Shown piece by piece: positions 54,530-63,990 of a stretch of DNA of 64,000 nt. A program made the translations under genes and the position numbers. The notes under the pieces were generated by a model. The model worked only from the letters and a program-made list of their open reading frames with translations, was not told the DNA's origin and did not search any database. The number at the start of each line of letters is the position of its first letter. Position 1 is the stretch's first letter. The stretch comes from Pirellulales bacterium (GTDB lineage Bacteria > Planctomycetota > Planctomycetia > Pirellulales > Thermoguttaceae): the NCBI GenBank assembly GCA_016935315.1, contig JAFGRD010000022.1:1-64000 (forward strand), given 5' to 3'.

Positions 54530-56065
54530 ATGCGACTGGTTCACGATTCCTTACAGCAAAGCGCCCAGCGCACGCCGGACAAGATCGCGCTGGTCTGCGA
54601 TGGTCGACGCCTGACCTACGCCCAGATCGACACGATGGCCAACCAGTTGGCCAATGCGCTGCGAGACCACGGCGTAGCGCGAGGCGATCGGGTGGCGTTG
54701 TATTTGCCCAACACCATCGAGTTGGTGGTGGCCATCTTTGCCACGCTCAAGGCGGACGGCGTGTTTGTCGTCGTCAACAGCACGACGAAGGCGGATAAGC
54801 TGGCCCACGTGATCGGCAACTGCCGGGCCACGGCGATGGTAACCGGCGCTCGACAGGCAGATCTCGCCCTGGAGATGATCCGAGACCTCCCTTCGCTGGA
54901 GTTCGCCGTGCTCAGCGGCCGCACGTCGACCGAGGCGGCAGGAGACCATGCCGAGTTGGTTGCCTTCGACGCAATCCTGGAGGAATACTCGACATCTCGA
55001 CCGGACCGGCGATGCATCGACCAGGACCTGGCCTGCCTGATCTACACGTCGGGTAGCAGCGGCGACCCCAAAGGCGTGATGTCGGCACACTGCAACGTCG
55101 TGTTCGCGGCGTCATCGATCATCAGCTATCTCAAGAACCAACCGGACGACATCGTCATTTGTGCGTTGCCGCTTTCGTTCGACTACGGTTTGTATCAACT
55201 GCTGATGACGTTCCAGTTCGGCGGCACGTTGGTGCTGGAGCGGTCGTTCGCCTATCCGGCCCAGTTCCTCCAGCAGATGGAAACGGAGCGGGTGACCGGC
55301 TTTCCGGGTGTGCCCACGATCTTTGCCATCCTGCTGCAAATGGATCTCAGCAGCTACGACCTGAGTCGATTGCGGTATATTACCAACACGGCGGCCGCGT
55401 TGCCGCCCAGCCATATTCAGCAACTCCGAGGTCTGTTTCCCTCGGCCACCGTCTACTCGATGTACGGCCTGACGGAAACGAAACGGACGCTTTACCTGCC
55501 GCCCGATCAGTTGGATGCGCGCCCGGGCTCCGTGGGCATCGCCATTCCCGGCACCGAGGTCTGGCTGGTCGACGAAAACGACAATCGTCTGGGACCGAAC
55601 GAGGTGGGCGAGCTGGTCATCCGTGGCGGACACGTCATGCGCGGCTATTGGGAAAACCCCGAGGCAACCGCCGAGCGCTATCGGCCCGGGCCAATCCCCG
55701 GTGAGCGGGTGTGCTACAGCGGCGATCTTCTCCGCATGGACGAAGCAGGCTACTTCTACTTCGTCGGACGCAAAGACGACATCATCAAGAGCCGTGGCGA
55801 AAAGGTCGCGCCGAAGGAAGTGGAAAACGTGCTTTACGCCTTGCCGGGCGTCGTTGAAGCCGCCGTGATCGGGGTGCCCGACGCGATCCTCGGCCAGGCC
55901 ATCAAGGCTCTGATCGTCACCGGTAACGGCGAGCTGACGGAGAAACACGTGTGGCGCCACTGCCGCGAGAATCTGGAAGATTTCATGGTCCCGAAATACG
56001 TCGAGTTCGTCGTGTCGCTCCCGAAGACCACCAGCGGAAAGATCCGCAAGACGGCGCTCGCGTAA
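54530..56065 (+). CDS. AMP-forming acyl ligase of the ACP cassette
   Basis: A 511-residue adenylate-forming enzyme that activates a carboxylic acid and transfers it to CoA or, here probably, to the carrier protein encoded just upstream. Signatures: P-loop YTSGSSGDPKGV (about 171-182), MYGLTETKRTL (A5), GYFYFVGRKDDIIKSRGEKVAPKEVE (hinge and A8) and the catalytic Lys in TTSGKIRKTAL at the C-terminus. The enzyme begins MRLVHDSLQQSAQRTPDK, like PEP-CTERM/exosortase-associated acyl-CoA ligases, as I recall. The carboxylate substrate cannot be read from the sequence. Confidence 0.88.
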   Translation: MRLVHDSLQQSAQRTPDKIALVCDGRRLTYAQIDTMANQLANALRDHGVARGDRVALYLPNTIELVVAIFATLKADGVFVVVNSTTKADKLAHVIGNCRATAMVTGARQADLALEMIRDLPSLEFAVLSGRTSTEAAGDHAELVAFDAILEEYSTSRPDRRCIDQDLACLIYTSGSSGDPKGVMSAHCNVVFAASSIISYLKNQPDDIVICALPLSFDYGLYQLLMTFQFGGTLVLERSFAYPAQFLQQMETERVTGFPGVPTIFAILLQMDLSSYDLSRLRYITNTAAALPPSHIQQLRGLFPSATVYSMYGLTETKRTLYLPPDQLDARPGSVGIAIPGTEVWLVDENDNRLGPNEVGELVIRGGHVMRGYWENPEATAERYRPGPIPGERVCYSGDLLRMDEAGYFYFVGRKDDIIKSRGEKVAPKEVENVLYALPGVVEAAVIGVPDAILGQAIKALIVTGNGELTEKHVWRHCRENLEDFMVPKYVEFVVSLPKTTSGKIRKTALA

Positions 56066-56161
56066 CGGGCGTTCGGCCGCTTCTGCAGCCCCTCGGTGGG
56101 TCTGACTTGACTTCTGGGAGAGGGCTGCCAGGCCGGATCAGACCGGAAGGACGGCAAGAGG

Positions 56162-58243
56162 ATGTGTGGTATCGTTGGAGCGTTGAATCGCCGGGAGGAC
56201 GCGTCGATCGACGAGACGCTCGTCCGGCGGATGCTGGCCGCCGTCCGGCATCGGGGTCCGGACGAGTTCGGCGTCTATACGTACCGCGGCGACGGCTGCA
56301 CGCTTGGCCTGGGCAACGCGCGGCTGAGCATCATCGACCTTGGCGGCGGGCAACAGCCGATCGGCAACGAGGACGGGACCCGCTGGATCGTCTTCAACGG
56401 AGAAATCTACAACTATCTGGAACTCCGCGAGGAGTTGCAGGCCCAGGGGCATCGCTTCGCGACCAACTCGGATACGGAAGTTCTGTTGCACCTCTACGAG
56501 CAATACGGCCCCGATTGCCTGAACCGGCTGAACGGCCAGTTTGCCTTCGCCGTCTGGGACCAGCGGACCGAAGATCTGTTCCTTGCCCGCGATCGCGTGG
56601 GAATCCGCCCGCTGTATTACACACAGCGAGCCGGCACCCTTGTCTTCGCTTCGGAGATCAAAGCGATTCTCGCCCATCCGCAGGTTTCGGTCGAGTTCGA
56701 CCCGGTCGCCCTGGACCAGATCTTCACGCATTGGAGCCCCCTCTCGCCGCGCACGGCGTTTCGCGGAGTCCAGACACTGCCGCCGGGACATTGGCTGCTG
56801 GCCAAGCCGTCTGGCGACGTCCACGTGAAGCGCTACTGGCAGCTCACGTTTCCCGATGCCGGCAGCGAACCCGTTCGCAACGTCGAGGAGGCCGCCGGCC
56901 AATTCCGCGAGTTGCTGGTCGACGCGACGCGATTCCGACTGCGAGCCGACGTTCCCGTCGGTGCCTATCTCAGCGGCGGCTTAGACTCCTCGACGATCAC
57001 GGCGTTGATCCACCACTACACGGGCAATCGCCTGGAGACCTTCTCGATCGCCTTCACCGACGCGGCCTTCGACGAGAGCGACTTCCAGCGGCAGATGGCC
57101 CGACACCTGGGAACTCGGCACCATCTGATCACTTGCTCCCATGCCGACATCGGTCGTGTCTTCCCCGAGATGATCTGGCACACGGAGACGCCGATCATGC
57201 GGGCATCGCCGGCGCCACTCTATTTGCTCTCGGAGCTCGTGCGGAAGCACCGCTTCAAGGTGGTGCTGACCGGCGAGGGGGCCGATGAGTTTCTGGCCGG
57301 ATATAACATCTTCAAGGAAGGCAAGGTCCGGCGATTCTGGGCCCGCCAGCCCCAGTCGACCGGCCGACCGGCACTCTTGCAGAAGCTCTATCCCTACGTG
57401 GGCGATCTGCCCGGCGGCAACAGCGCCTATTGGCAGAAGTTCTTCGGCCAGCGCCTCAGCGACACGTCCAGCCCGACCTACTCGCACGACGTTCGTTGGC
57501 GCAACGCCCGCCGAACCCAGCGTCTGTTTTCGGAATCGCTGCGCCGGGCCGTGGAAACCGCCCGGCGCGAAGCTGCCTGTTGCGACGGGCCGGCGACCGA
57601 AGAACAGATCGAACTGGCACTGCCCGAGGGTTTCAGTCGCTGGAGCCCCTTGGCCCGAGCCCAGTACCTGGAAGCCACGATCTTCCTTTCGGAGTACCTG
57701 CTCTCGTCGCAGGGAGATCGCGTGGGGATGGCGCATTCGGTGGAAGGGCGATTTCCGTTTCTGGACCACCGGGTGATCGAGTTTTGCAGCTTGATGGCGC
57801 CGCGGCTGAAGCTCTGTGGGTTGAATGAGAAGCACCTCCTGAAAAAGGCCGTGCAGGACCTGTTGCCCGAGGTCGTCTGGCGCCGCCCGAAGCGACCGTA
57901 CCGTGCCCCGATCCACGCCAGTTTCTTCTGCGACGGCCGACCGCTTCCGTGGGTCGCCGAAGTCCTGCGGCCGGACGCCCTGGAAGCCGCCGGGTGCTTC
58001 AACCCCCGGGCAGTGGCGATGTTGACCAAGAAGATCCAGCGTTTCGGAACGCTCAGCGAGACGGACGACATGGCCCTGGCAGGCGTTCTGTCCACGCAAA
58101 TCGTCCACCAGCGTTTTGTGGCCGACTATCGTGCCGCCGCGCCTTTGAACGACTGCGACAACGTGAAAACCGTGGCCAGGAATCAGAGTGGGCCCGGAGC
58201 GTCCGTTGGCGCGCAGTCCCTGGAGTCGGGCAGTCGCACGTGA
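56162..58243 (+). CDS. asnB: asparagine synthase-like glutamine amidotransferase
   Basis: A 693-residue AsnB-family amidotransferase. The N-terminal glutaminase starts MCGIVGALN with nucleophile Cys2 (after Met removal). The ATP-pyrophosphatase half carries SGGLDSS (271-277) and the acidic ATP-binding segments LTGEGADEFLAGYN. AsnB homologues amidate aspartate, but many such enzymes in gene clusters make other amides, for example in exopolysaccharide or antibiotic pathways; the exosortase-associated amidotransferase-1 group has this length. It lies between the ligase and the NadE-like gene, spaced 96 and 41 bases, so it is probably in one transcript with them. The last 40 residues are variable. 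Confidence 0.88.
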   Translation: MCGIVGALNRREDASIDETLVRRMLAAVRHRGPDEFGVYTYRGDGCTLGLGNARLSIIDLGGGQQPIGNEDGTRWIVFNGEIYNYLELREELQAQGHRFATNSDTEVLLHLYEQYGPDCLNRLNGQFAFAVWDQRTEDLFLARDRVGIRPLYYTQRAGTLVFASEIKAILAHPQVSVEFDPVALDQIFTHWSPLSPRTAFRGVQTLPPGHWLLAKPSGDVHVKRYWQLTFPDAGSEPVRNVEEAAGQFRELLVDATRFRLRADVPVGAYLSGGLDSSTITALIHHYTGNRLETFSIAFTDAAFDESDFQRQMARHLGTRHHLITCSHADIGRVFPEMIWHTETPIMRASPAPLYLLSELVRKHRFKVVLTGEGADEFLAGYNIFKEGKVRRFWARQPQSTGRPALLQKLYPYVGDLPGGNSAYWQKFFGQRLSDTSSPTYSHDVRWRNARRTQRLFSESLRRAVETARREAACCDGPATEEQIELALPEGFSRWSPLARAQYLEATIFLSEYLLSSQGDRVGMAHSVEGRFPFLDHRVIEFCSLMAPRLKLCGLNEKHLLKKAVQDLLPEVVWRRPKRPYRAPIHASFFCDGRPLPWVAEVLRPDALEAAGCFNPRAVAMLTKKIQRFGTLSETDDMALAGVLSTQIVHQRFVADYRAAAPLNDCDNVKTVARNQSGPGASVGAQSLESGSRT

Positions 58244-58284
58244 TTGTCCGTCGTTGCTTTCCATCCACGCGTGAGGAACCACAA

Positions 58285-59283
58285 ATGACCCCATTTCACC
58301 GCACCGTCCTGAAACTCGATCTGGAGGCCGAAACCAGTCGCATCGTCGAGCAGCTTCATCACGACGTCCTCAAAGTGCTCAAACGAGACGGCGGCGTGCT
58401 GGGCGTCAGCGGGGGCATCGATTCGGCCGTCGTGCTGGCCTTGGCCGTGCGGGCCCTGGGGCCGGATCGCCTCACGGTGCTGTTGTTGCCCGAGATGGAG
58501 TCCAGTCCGGAAAGCGCCCTGCTGGGGCGACAGGTTTGCCGGCAGTTCGGCGTGACGCCGAGTGTCGAAGACGTGACCGGGCCGCTGCTCGGTTTCGGCT
58601 GCTACCGGCGTCGCGACGAAGCCGTGCGGTCGGTCTTTCCAGAGTACGACAGCACCTACAAGCTCAAAATCACCCTGCCGCCGGACTTGCTGGAAAGCGG
58701 AACGCTGAACTTTTTCAGCGTGACGATCGTCAGTCCCGAAGGCGAGGAGAAGAAGAAGCGGCTTCGCCCGGCCCAGTTTCGCCAAATCGTGGCTGCGTCG
58801 AACTTCAAGCAGCGATGCCGGGCGGCCATGCTCTACTACCATGCCGAAGTGCACAACTACGCGGTGATCGGAACGCCACCCAAGAACGAGCAGGATCTGG
58901 GGTTCTTTGTCAAGTACGGCGACAGCGCGATGGACGTCAAGCCGATTGCCCATCTCTACAAGACCCAGGTCTACCAGTTGGCCGAGCACCTCGAGATTCC
59001 CGAGGCGATCCGCACGCGGCCGCCGACCTCCGACACCTACAGCGCCGGCAGCACGCAGGAGGAGTTCTTCTTCCGACTGCCGTTCGAAGTCCTGGACCTG
59101 CTTTGGTACGCCTGGGAGCACAAGGTGGATCCCGCCCAGGCCGCCCGCGTGTTGGAACTGGACGAGGACCAGGTGCAGCGGGCCTTCGACGACTTCGCCC
59201 GAAAGAGACAGACTACCGAGTTTCTACGCACTCCGCCGTTGGGGCAAAGGGACTTGCAGACCGTCGGCGAGCACTTGCCGTGA
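58285..59283 (+). CDS. nadE: NAD synthase-like ATP-pyrophosphatase of the ACP cassette
   Basis: A 332-residue member of the ammonia-dependent NAD synthase family. The P-loop is SGGIDSA (42-48). The second ATP/NaAD-binding block IGTPPKNEQDLGFFVKYGDSAMDVKPIAHLYKTQVYQLAEHL is recognisable, as is the RPPTSDTYSAG segment. It has an insertion of about 50 residues (roughly 110-165), longer than housekeeping NadE (about 250-275 in total). Its place directly after an ACP, ligase and asparagine synthase suggests a role in making an amide or activated carboxylate other than NAD, but a genuine NAD synthase is equally possible. ATG 58285 has GAGGAA upstream. Confidence 0.82.
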   Translation: MTPFHRTVLKLDLEAETSRIVEQLHHDVLKVLKRDGGVLGVSGGIDSAVVLALAVRALGPDRLTVLLLPEMESSPESALLGRQVCRQFGVTPSVEDVTGPLLGFGCYRRRDEAVRSVFPEYDSTYKLKITLPPDLLESGTLNFFSVTIVSPEGEEKKKRLRPAQFRQIVAASNFKQRCRAAMLYYHAEVHNYAVIGTPPKNEQDLGFFVKYGDSAMDVKPIAHLYKTQVYQLAEHLEIPEAIRTRPPTSDTYSAGSTQEEFFFRLPFEVLDLLWYAWEHKVDPAQAARVLELDEDQVQRAFDDFARKRQTTEFLRTPPLGQRDLQTVGEHLP

Positions 59284-59318
59284 CCTGAGGTGCCGGCGTG
59301 CATGCGTCGCGTGGAGAC

Positions 59319-59762
59319 TCACTGCGGCTCCAGCAGGGCGAATCCGCTGGCAGGGTCGGGAAGCCGCCTGGCCTGGGCTCCGACAATCTCGTAGAGGATC
59401 ACCTCGCCGACCAACCAGGTGCGCACCCCCGGCCGCAGGCAACCGGTTAAGGTGTTGCCGGAGCGTCCCAAGGCGGCGTGCATGTGCAGGACCGGCTGGC
59501 CGGAGGCGTCGGGAGCCAACACGCCCACGCCGACAACTTCGTGCGCTCCGTCGACGGGCAGCAGCATCGGCTCGGGCGGCATCTGGTCCGAGCGTCGCGG
59601 TCCCACTACGACCTGGCCGTCGCCAATGCCGCCGACCATGATCGCGTGGGCCACGGCGATTTCCCGTTCCGCGGCGAATCGTTCGACACACTCCGGCATC
59701 ACGTCTCCATCTTCGAGCCGGATGACGAAGACGCGGCCTATCCGTCCTTCGGACGCTCTCAT
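59319..59762 (-). CDS. DUF296 / PPC-domain protein
   Basis: A 147-residue protein with a PPC/DUF296 domain, the small beta-barrel fold found in plant AT-hook proteins and in bacterial single-domain proteins. The match covers GRIGRVFVIRLEDGDVMPE through the AHAIMVGGIGDGQVVVGP block and HMHAALGRSGNTLTG, where the family has conserved Gly and His residues. No AT-hook is present. Bacterial members are trimeric and of unknown function; nucleic-acid or metal binding is speculative. GGAG precedes ATG 59762. It begins 13 bases after the kinase gene on the same strand, so it is likely co-transcribed with it. Confidence 0.83.
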   Translation of the reverse strand: MRASEGRIGRVFVIRLEDGDVMPECVERFAAEREIAVAHAIMVGGIGDGQVVVGPRRSDQMPPEPMLLPVDGAHEVVGVGVLAPDASGQPVLHMHAALGRSGNTLTGCLRPGVRTWLVGEVILYEIVGAQARRLPDPASGFALLEPQ

Positions 59763-59775
59763 GGCCAGCTCCGCA

Positions 59776-62700
59776 TTACTGATCCAACCCTGCGAGAATC
59801 TCTTGCGTGATTTCTTCGAGCGGCAATGCTGCGTAGTGGACGATTCGCCGCCGCTCGATCTTCAACTTGGCGATGTCGGCGTCGCTCAAAGCCTGGCCGA
59901 TCTTCTGATCGAAATCGTTGACCACGGCTCGTGTTTGGGCCTGCCCTTGTTGATACCACGTTTCCGCTTCGGGGCCGTGCGCTGCCACGGCGTCATCCAA
60001 TTTGGTCAACGATTCCACCGGGGGACGCCATGACTCGGGCACGGCGCTGACCACGAACTCGCGCAACTGGCCGATCCAATAGAAGAGCTGTTGGTGGTGT
60101 TTCGGGTAACCAGCGGTTGCCGTTTCGGGCTTGGGAACCTTGGAGACAAGCTCCAGCAGCTCGTTGACCGCGGCGGCGTAGGTCCGTTTCTCGAATCGTG
60201 CCCATGCCAGGCCCTGAATCGGTATCAACAACTCGGGGCGCTCGGCTTTGACGGCCTCGAACTGGGAAATGGCCTGTTCACGTTCCCGGGCCTTCAGCAT
60301 CAGCAGCCCGTAGAGCAGCTTGGGCTCCAGCTCTTTCCCGGCGAGCCTCTCGGCGGTGTTGGTTTCTTCGACAACGGCCTCCACATCGATACGATCTCGC
60401 CGCAGGTGGGAAGCCAGTTTGCGAATGGCCTTCCTGGCATCCTCGCTGAGGCGCGGAGGGCGGTCGTCGGGCAGGAACAGCTCGGGGGCCTGGCTGCCGT
60501 TGAGCTTGCCGGCTGTCGCCGCGATTGTCTCGTTGAGATACGCGAACAATTCGGTTGGTTCGAGGCGGTTGTCGCGATTCTTGTCGGCCCCGCCCGAGTA
60601 GCTCTCGGCCAACGACCAGGCAAACAGACCGTGCCCCTTCTCGTCGAAGCCGAGTCCCCGTTGGCCTTCCCGGCAGCTTGCCAGGGCGGTGATCGTTCGC
60701 AGCGGGGCCCGACCCGGCGGGACCTTCAGCGTGCGGATCATCTCAGCCGTCGAGGGCTGCCGGGCCAGGTCGGCGCCGTCTTCGGCGTGGCTGCAGTCCA
60801 GCAACAGGAGCTTCTCCCCGGCAACACATCCCTCGAACTGGTCGACCAACCACTGCAACGGCAGACCGGAGCTGTCGATCCGCTTCAAGTCGAAATTCGT
60901 CGGCGCCAGGTACACGGCCCCGTCGTCGCCGCGGTACGCGTGGCCGGCGAAGTAGAGGATGACCTTGGCCTCGGGGCCAATCCGCCCGAGCCGATCGGGA
61001 ATGCCTTGCTCCAATCGCACGAGGCTCTCGTTGGTCAGCAACAGCGCCTGGTTCGCCGGCACGCCATACCGCTTGATCAGCACGTCGCGGAGCAGCCGGG
61101 CGTCGGCTACCGGATACGAAAGCTTGCTGAGCGAGCGGTCTTCGTAGTCTTGAATGCCGATGAGGATCGCCCAGCGAGCGGGATCGGGCGGACGCCGGGC
61201 CGCGACCGTGATGGCTGCCGGAGTGCGAGCGCCGGGCGAGTCGTGAGTCACGTCGACCTTGTCGCCGTCGCGCAGCTCGTCCAACGTGACCGGCTCGCCG
61301 CCAAGCGTGATCTCGCACTCGGGCGGGACCAGGTAGGTGATGGTCTTGCCGCCGTCGTCCAGGATGACCTCGATCGCATCGGCGGCGTACTGCACCCTGC
61401 GAATCACCCCGGCCTCGCCAAGGACCCGATAGGCGTTCACGCGAACGACGTGCGTGTCGTGACCCAACGTTACCTGATCGCCCGGCCGCAAATCGCTCGG
61501 CTTGAGAATCCGCTCGTCGAGGAAACGCCGGTCGTTGATCGTCACTTCGCACTCGGGTCCCACCGGAAACACGCGTGTTTGCGATTCGTCGCCGTCGACG
61601 GCCACGGTCAACCGCCGGGCGGACGCGTCGAGATCGCGCAGGATGCCCTCGGTGTCTACCACGCGTCGGGCGCTGAGCTTCGTGGCCTTGCGTCCCATCT
61701 CCGTTGCCACGTGAGCCACGTCCACGTGGTCGTCCATCTGCAAGTCGGCGAGCCGGACGGGGTGCCCGTCGATTTCCTCGCTTCCGTTGAAGGCGATCTT
61801 CAAATCGCCGGGCACCGAAACGAGCAAGTCCTTGCCCTTCTGGTCGCCTTCCTCGATCGTCAGCACGAACTGCCCTTCGTCAGCCTCGACCATCTTGACC
61901 CGCCCGGCGTCGAGATCGGGGCGGGTCGCGTAGATATGGGTGACGCGCTGGCCGGCTTCGTCCAGGACGATCTTCACTTCGTCGCCGGGTTCGAGATGTC
62001 TGGCGGATTGCTCGACGTCGTTGACGAACACCTCGGCTCCCGTCAACGAGACCTCTTTCACGTGATCGTCCTCGCCGGTTCGGAACTCCAGGGTCCGCCG
62101 GCCGGTGTCGACATGGGTAATCACGCCGCGGATCGGTTCGCGGGGTCCCGCCGGCCCTCGTTCACCCCCGGAAGGCAACAGGATGGCAATGCACAGCATC
62201 AGGGAAAACGCCATGGTGAGAATGGCCACGAACCGCAGCCGTTGTTTGCGTTTGGCGGCGGCCTCTCTGGCTGCCAGCAGCTCGGGGTCTTCCTCCGGCG
62301 GCTGATCGATCGCCAGGGAGTCGGTCTTCAGGTCCCGCAGCACCTCCGGGGCCGACTGGTACCGGCGGGCCTGGTCCTTGACGATCAACTTCTGAACCAC
62401 GCGGGCCAGCTCTTCCGGGACGCCTTCGAGGACACGTTCGATTTCGGGCAGCTTGCGGTCGGGCGCCGCGTGCCACATCATCCAAGCGATTTGCCGGTCG
62501 CGCCCGAACGTGCTGAGGCCGGGAAACAGCGACTCGAACTGTGCCCCGCACATCAACTCGTAGGCCGAGAAGCCCAGCGAATAGAGGTCGCTGGCCGGGC
62601 CGACCGCGCCGAACTGGTTGGAAACCAGCTCGGGGGCCATGTACTTCGTCGTGCCCTTCAGCAAGCTCCCTTCCTCGCTGCTGGCACGGCGGGCCAGCCC

Positions 62701-63138
62701 GAAATCTCCCAACACCACCCGATTGCGTGCGTCGACCAGAATATTGGCCGGCTTCACGTCGCCGTGAATCACGCCGTTGACGTGCAGGAACTGCAGCCCG
62801 TTGAGGCATCCGGCCAACACCCTGCGCAGCAAATCGAGATCGATCGGCTCGCCCCGAGTCATGTCCTGCAGATTGCCCCGCATCAGTTCCAGAACCAGCC
62901 AGCCGCGGGAGCGGACGATATCGTAGATCGTGACGATGTTGGGGTGTTGCAGCGATGCCAGCAGTTGGGCTTCTTGCCAATAGCGTGCCAATCGCTGTTC
63001 GTCGCTGAGAAACTGTTGGTGGATCTGCTTAATGGCCACTTCCCGTCCCAGTTCGCGGTCGCGGGCGCGATAGACGGTGGCGAAGTCGCCGGTGGCTATG
63101 GTATTCACGATTTCGTAACGCGACGCGCTGGCCATCAT
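59776..63138 (-). CDS. Ser/Thr kinase - transmembrane - caspase-like - TPR fusion protein
   Basis: An 1120-residue protein. A kinase domain (about 8-270) has VAIK with Lys37, HGDVKPAN with Asp127 (HGD in place of HRD) and DFG at 145-147. One transmembrane helix (about 301-321) follows. Residues 335-645 are repeated beta-rich modules with EPGDEVKI, RPGDQVTL and RDGDKVDV turns, resembling DUF5666-like folds. Then a caspase-like peptidase (C14) domain, about 655-850, has His733 in AGHAYRGDDG and Cys782 in LLLLDCSHAEDG, an apparently intact dyad. An EF-hand-like loop DKNRDNRLEPTE (852-863) comes next, and TPR-like helices end the chain. The kinase should face the cytoplasm and the rest the periplasm. 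ATG 63138 follows AAGGAGCC. Substrates are unknown. Confidence 0.88.
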   Translation of the reverse strand: MMASASRYEIVNTIATGDFATVYRARDRELGREVAIKQIHQQFLSDEQRLARYWQEAQLLASLQHPNIVTIYDIVRSRGWLVLELMRGNLQDMTRGEPIDLDLLRRVLAGCLNGLQFLHVNGVIHGDVKPANILVDARNRVVLGDFGLARRASSEEGSLLKGTTKYMAPELVSNQFGAVGPASDLYSLGFSAYELMCGAQFESLFPGLSTFGRDRQIAWMMWHAAPDRKLPEIERVLEGVPEELARVVQKLIVKDQARRYQSAPEVLRDLKTDSLAIDQPPEEDPELLAAREAAAKRKQRLRFVAILTMAFSLMLCIAILLPSGGERGPAGPREPIRGVITHVDTGRRTLEFRTGEDDHVKEVSLTGAEVFVNDVEQSARHLEPGDEVKIVLDEAGQRVTHIYATRPDLDAGRVKMVEADEGQFVLTIEEGDQKGKDLLVSVPGDLKIAFNGSEEIDGHPVRLADLQMDDHVDVAHVATEMGRKATKLSARRVVDTEGILRDLDASARRLTVAVDGDESQTRVFPVGPECEVTINDRRFLDERILKPSDLRPGDQVTLGHDTHVVRVNAYRVLGEAGVIRRVQYAADAIEVILDDGGKTITYLVPPECEITLGGEPVTLDELRDGDKVDVTHDSPGARTPAAITVAARRPPDPARWAILIGIQDYEDRSLSKLSYPVADARLLRDVLIKRYGVPANQALLLTNESLVRLEQGIPDRLGRIGPEAKVILYFAGHAYRGDDGAVYLAPTNFDLKRIDSSGLPLQWLVDQFEGCVAGEKLLLLDCSHAEDGADLARQPSTAEMIRTLKVPPGRAPLRTITALASCREGQRGLGFDEKGHGLFAWSLAESYSGGADKNRDNRLEPTELFAYLNETIAATAGKLNGSQAPELFLPDDRPPRLSEDARKAIRKLASHLRRDRIDVEAVVEETNTAERLAGKELEPKLLYGLLMLKAREREQAISQFEAVKAERPELLIPIQGLAWARFEKRTYAAAVNELLELVSKVPKPETATAGYPKHHQQLFYWIGQLREFVVSAVPESWRPPVESLTKLDDAVAAHGPEAETWYQQGQAQTRAVVNDFDQKIGQALSDADIAKLKIERRRIVHYAALPLEEITQEILAGLDQ

Positions 63139-63162
63139 GGCTCCTTGTGGGGCGGTGATTGG

Positions 63163-63990
63163 CTATCGACTGCCCAGTAGAATGGAGATCTGCTCCTCGA
63201 GAACCTTATCTCGCGAGCGACTACCGGTCAGCCCCCTGCCGGAGCTCGGCCGTTCCGCCCGCAACAGATCGAGCACCTTCCGGTACAATTCCTGTTCACT
63301 CGTATGATCACCGCGCAGGTACGCCCGCTGGGCCTCGCGAAGGTACCGTTGATACGGCTGCAGCGGCTCGTCCGAATCGAGGTTGGCGAAATACTCTCTC
63401 GCAATCGATGCACGGACCTCCTCCTGCGCGGTCGTGCTGAGCCTACCCTTGGGTTCGACGTCGTACAAGACCAGCAACACCGAAAGGACGATACTGACGG
63501 AAATCGCACCGAAGAGCACCAGGGGGTTGACCGTCGTGCTCTCGGCCTGTGGTTTCTTCTTCTGCTCACCCTCCTGCAACTGCAACCCGGGAAGCTGCCC
63601 GCCCTCGGCAATCGTGAGCGGCGACTGGGCAACGTCGGTGGAAATGAAGCGAGCCACCTTGCGGCCCGAACCGGAGGCCGGCGGCGCCGGGCCCAGCGAT
63701 GTTGGCGGTGACGGCGCTGGTGGCGGCGCCGGGCGCGACGAGGTTGTTGGTGACGGCGCTGTTGGTGACGGCGCTGTTGATGACGGCGCTGGCGGCGGTG
63801 AGGCGGAGGAGGACGAGGAGGTGGCTCCCGATGTAGGCGCCGCCGGGATATCTCCTGACGAATCGCCCGACGCACTCTCGGGTACCCGAAACCGGCCTTG
63901 GCACTGCGGACAATTCACGTAGCTGCCGGACTTCTTGCTGGGCACCGACAGCGGCTGTTTACATCGGGGGCAGTCGAGCTTGAAGGCCAT
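63163..63990 (-). CDS. zinc-ribbon, Pro/Ser-rich linker, membrane protein beside kinase
   Basis: A 275-residue protein with an N-terminal zinc ribbon (CPRCKQPL and CPQCQGRF, residues 8-36), a long low-complexity linker of Ser, Ala, Pro and Thr (about 40-110), one transmembrane helix (about 155-175, VLFGAISVSIVLSVLLVLYDV) and a charged C-terminal helical part. The linker contains imperfect APSPT repeats encoded by a 15-bp tandem array. It lies 24 bases upstream of the kinase gene on the same strand and is probably co-transcribed. A role as an accessory or scaffold of the kinase is inferred. Start ATG 63990 lies 10 bases from the window edge, so an upstream start cannot be excluded. Confidence 0.7.
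   Translation of the reverse strand: MAFKLDCPRCKQPLSVPSKKSGSYVNCPQCQGRFRVPESASGDSSGDIPAAPTSGATSSSSSASPPPAPSSTAPSPTAPSPTTSSRPAPPPAPSPPTSLGPAPPASGSGRKVARFISTDVAQSPLTIAEGGQLPGLQLQEGEQKKKPQAESTTVNPLVLFGAISVSIVLSVLLVLYDVEPKGRLSTTAQEEVRASIAREYFANLDSDEPLQPYQRYLREAQRAYLRGDHTSEQELYRKVLDLLRAERPSSGRGLTGSRSRDKVLEEQISILLGSR
63746..63790. repeat. 15-bp tandem repeat, three units, in-frame in the linker
   Basis: GTTGGTGACGGCGCT at 63746 and 63761, and GTTGATGACGGCGCT at 63776, within the Pro/Ser-rich linker coding region. Translated on the minus strand it gives APSPT-type pentapeptide units. Confidence 0.8.

Noticed and set aside
60091-63180. 1029-codon open frame opposite the kinase-caspase gene
   Set aside because: Shadow of the kinase fusion on the opposite strand.
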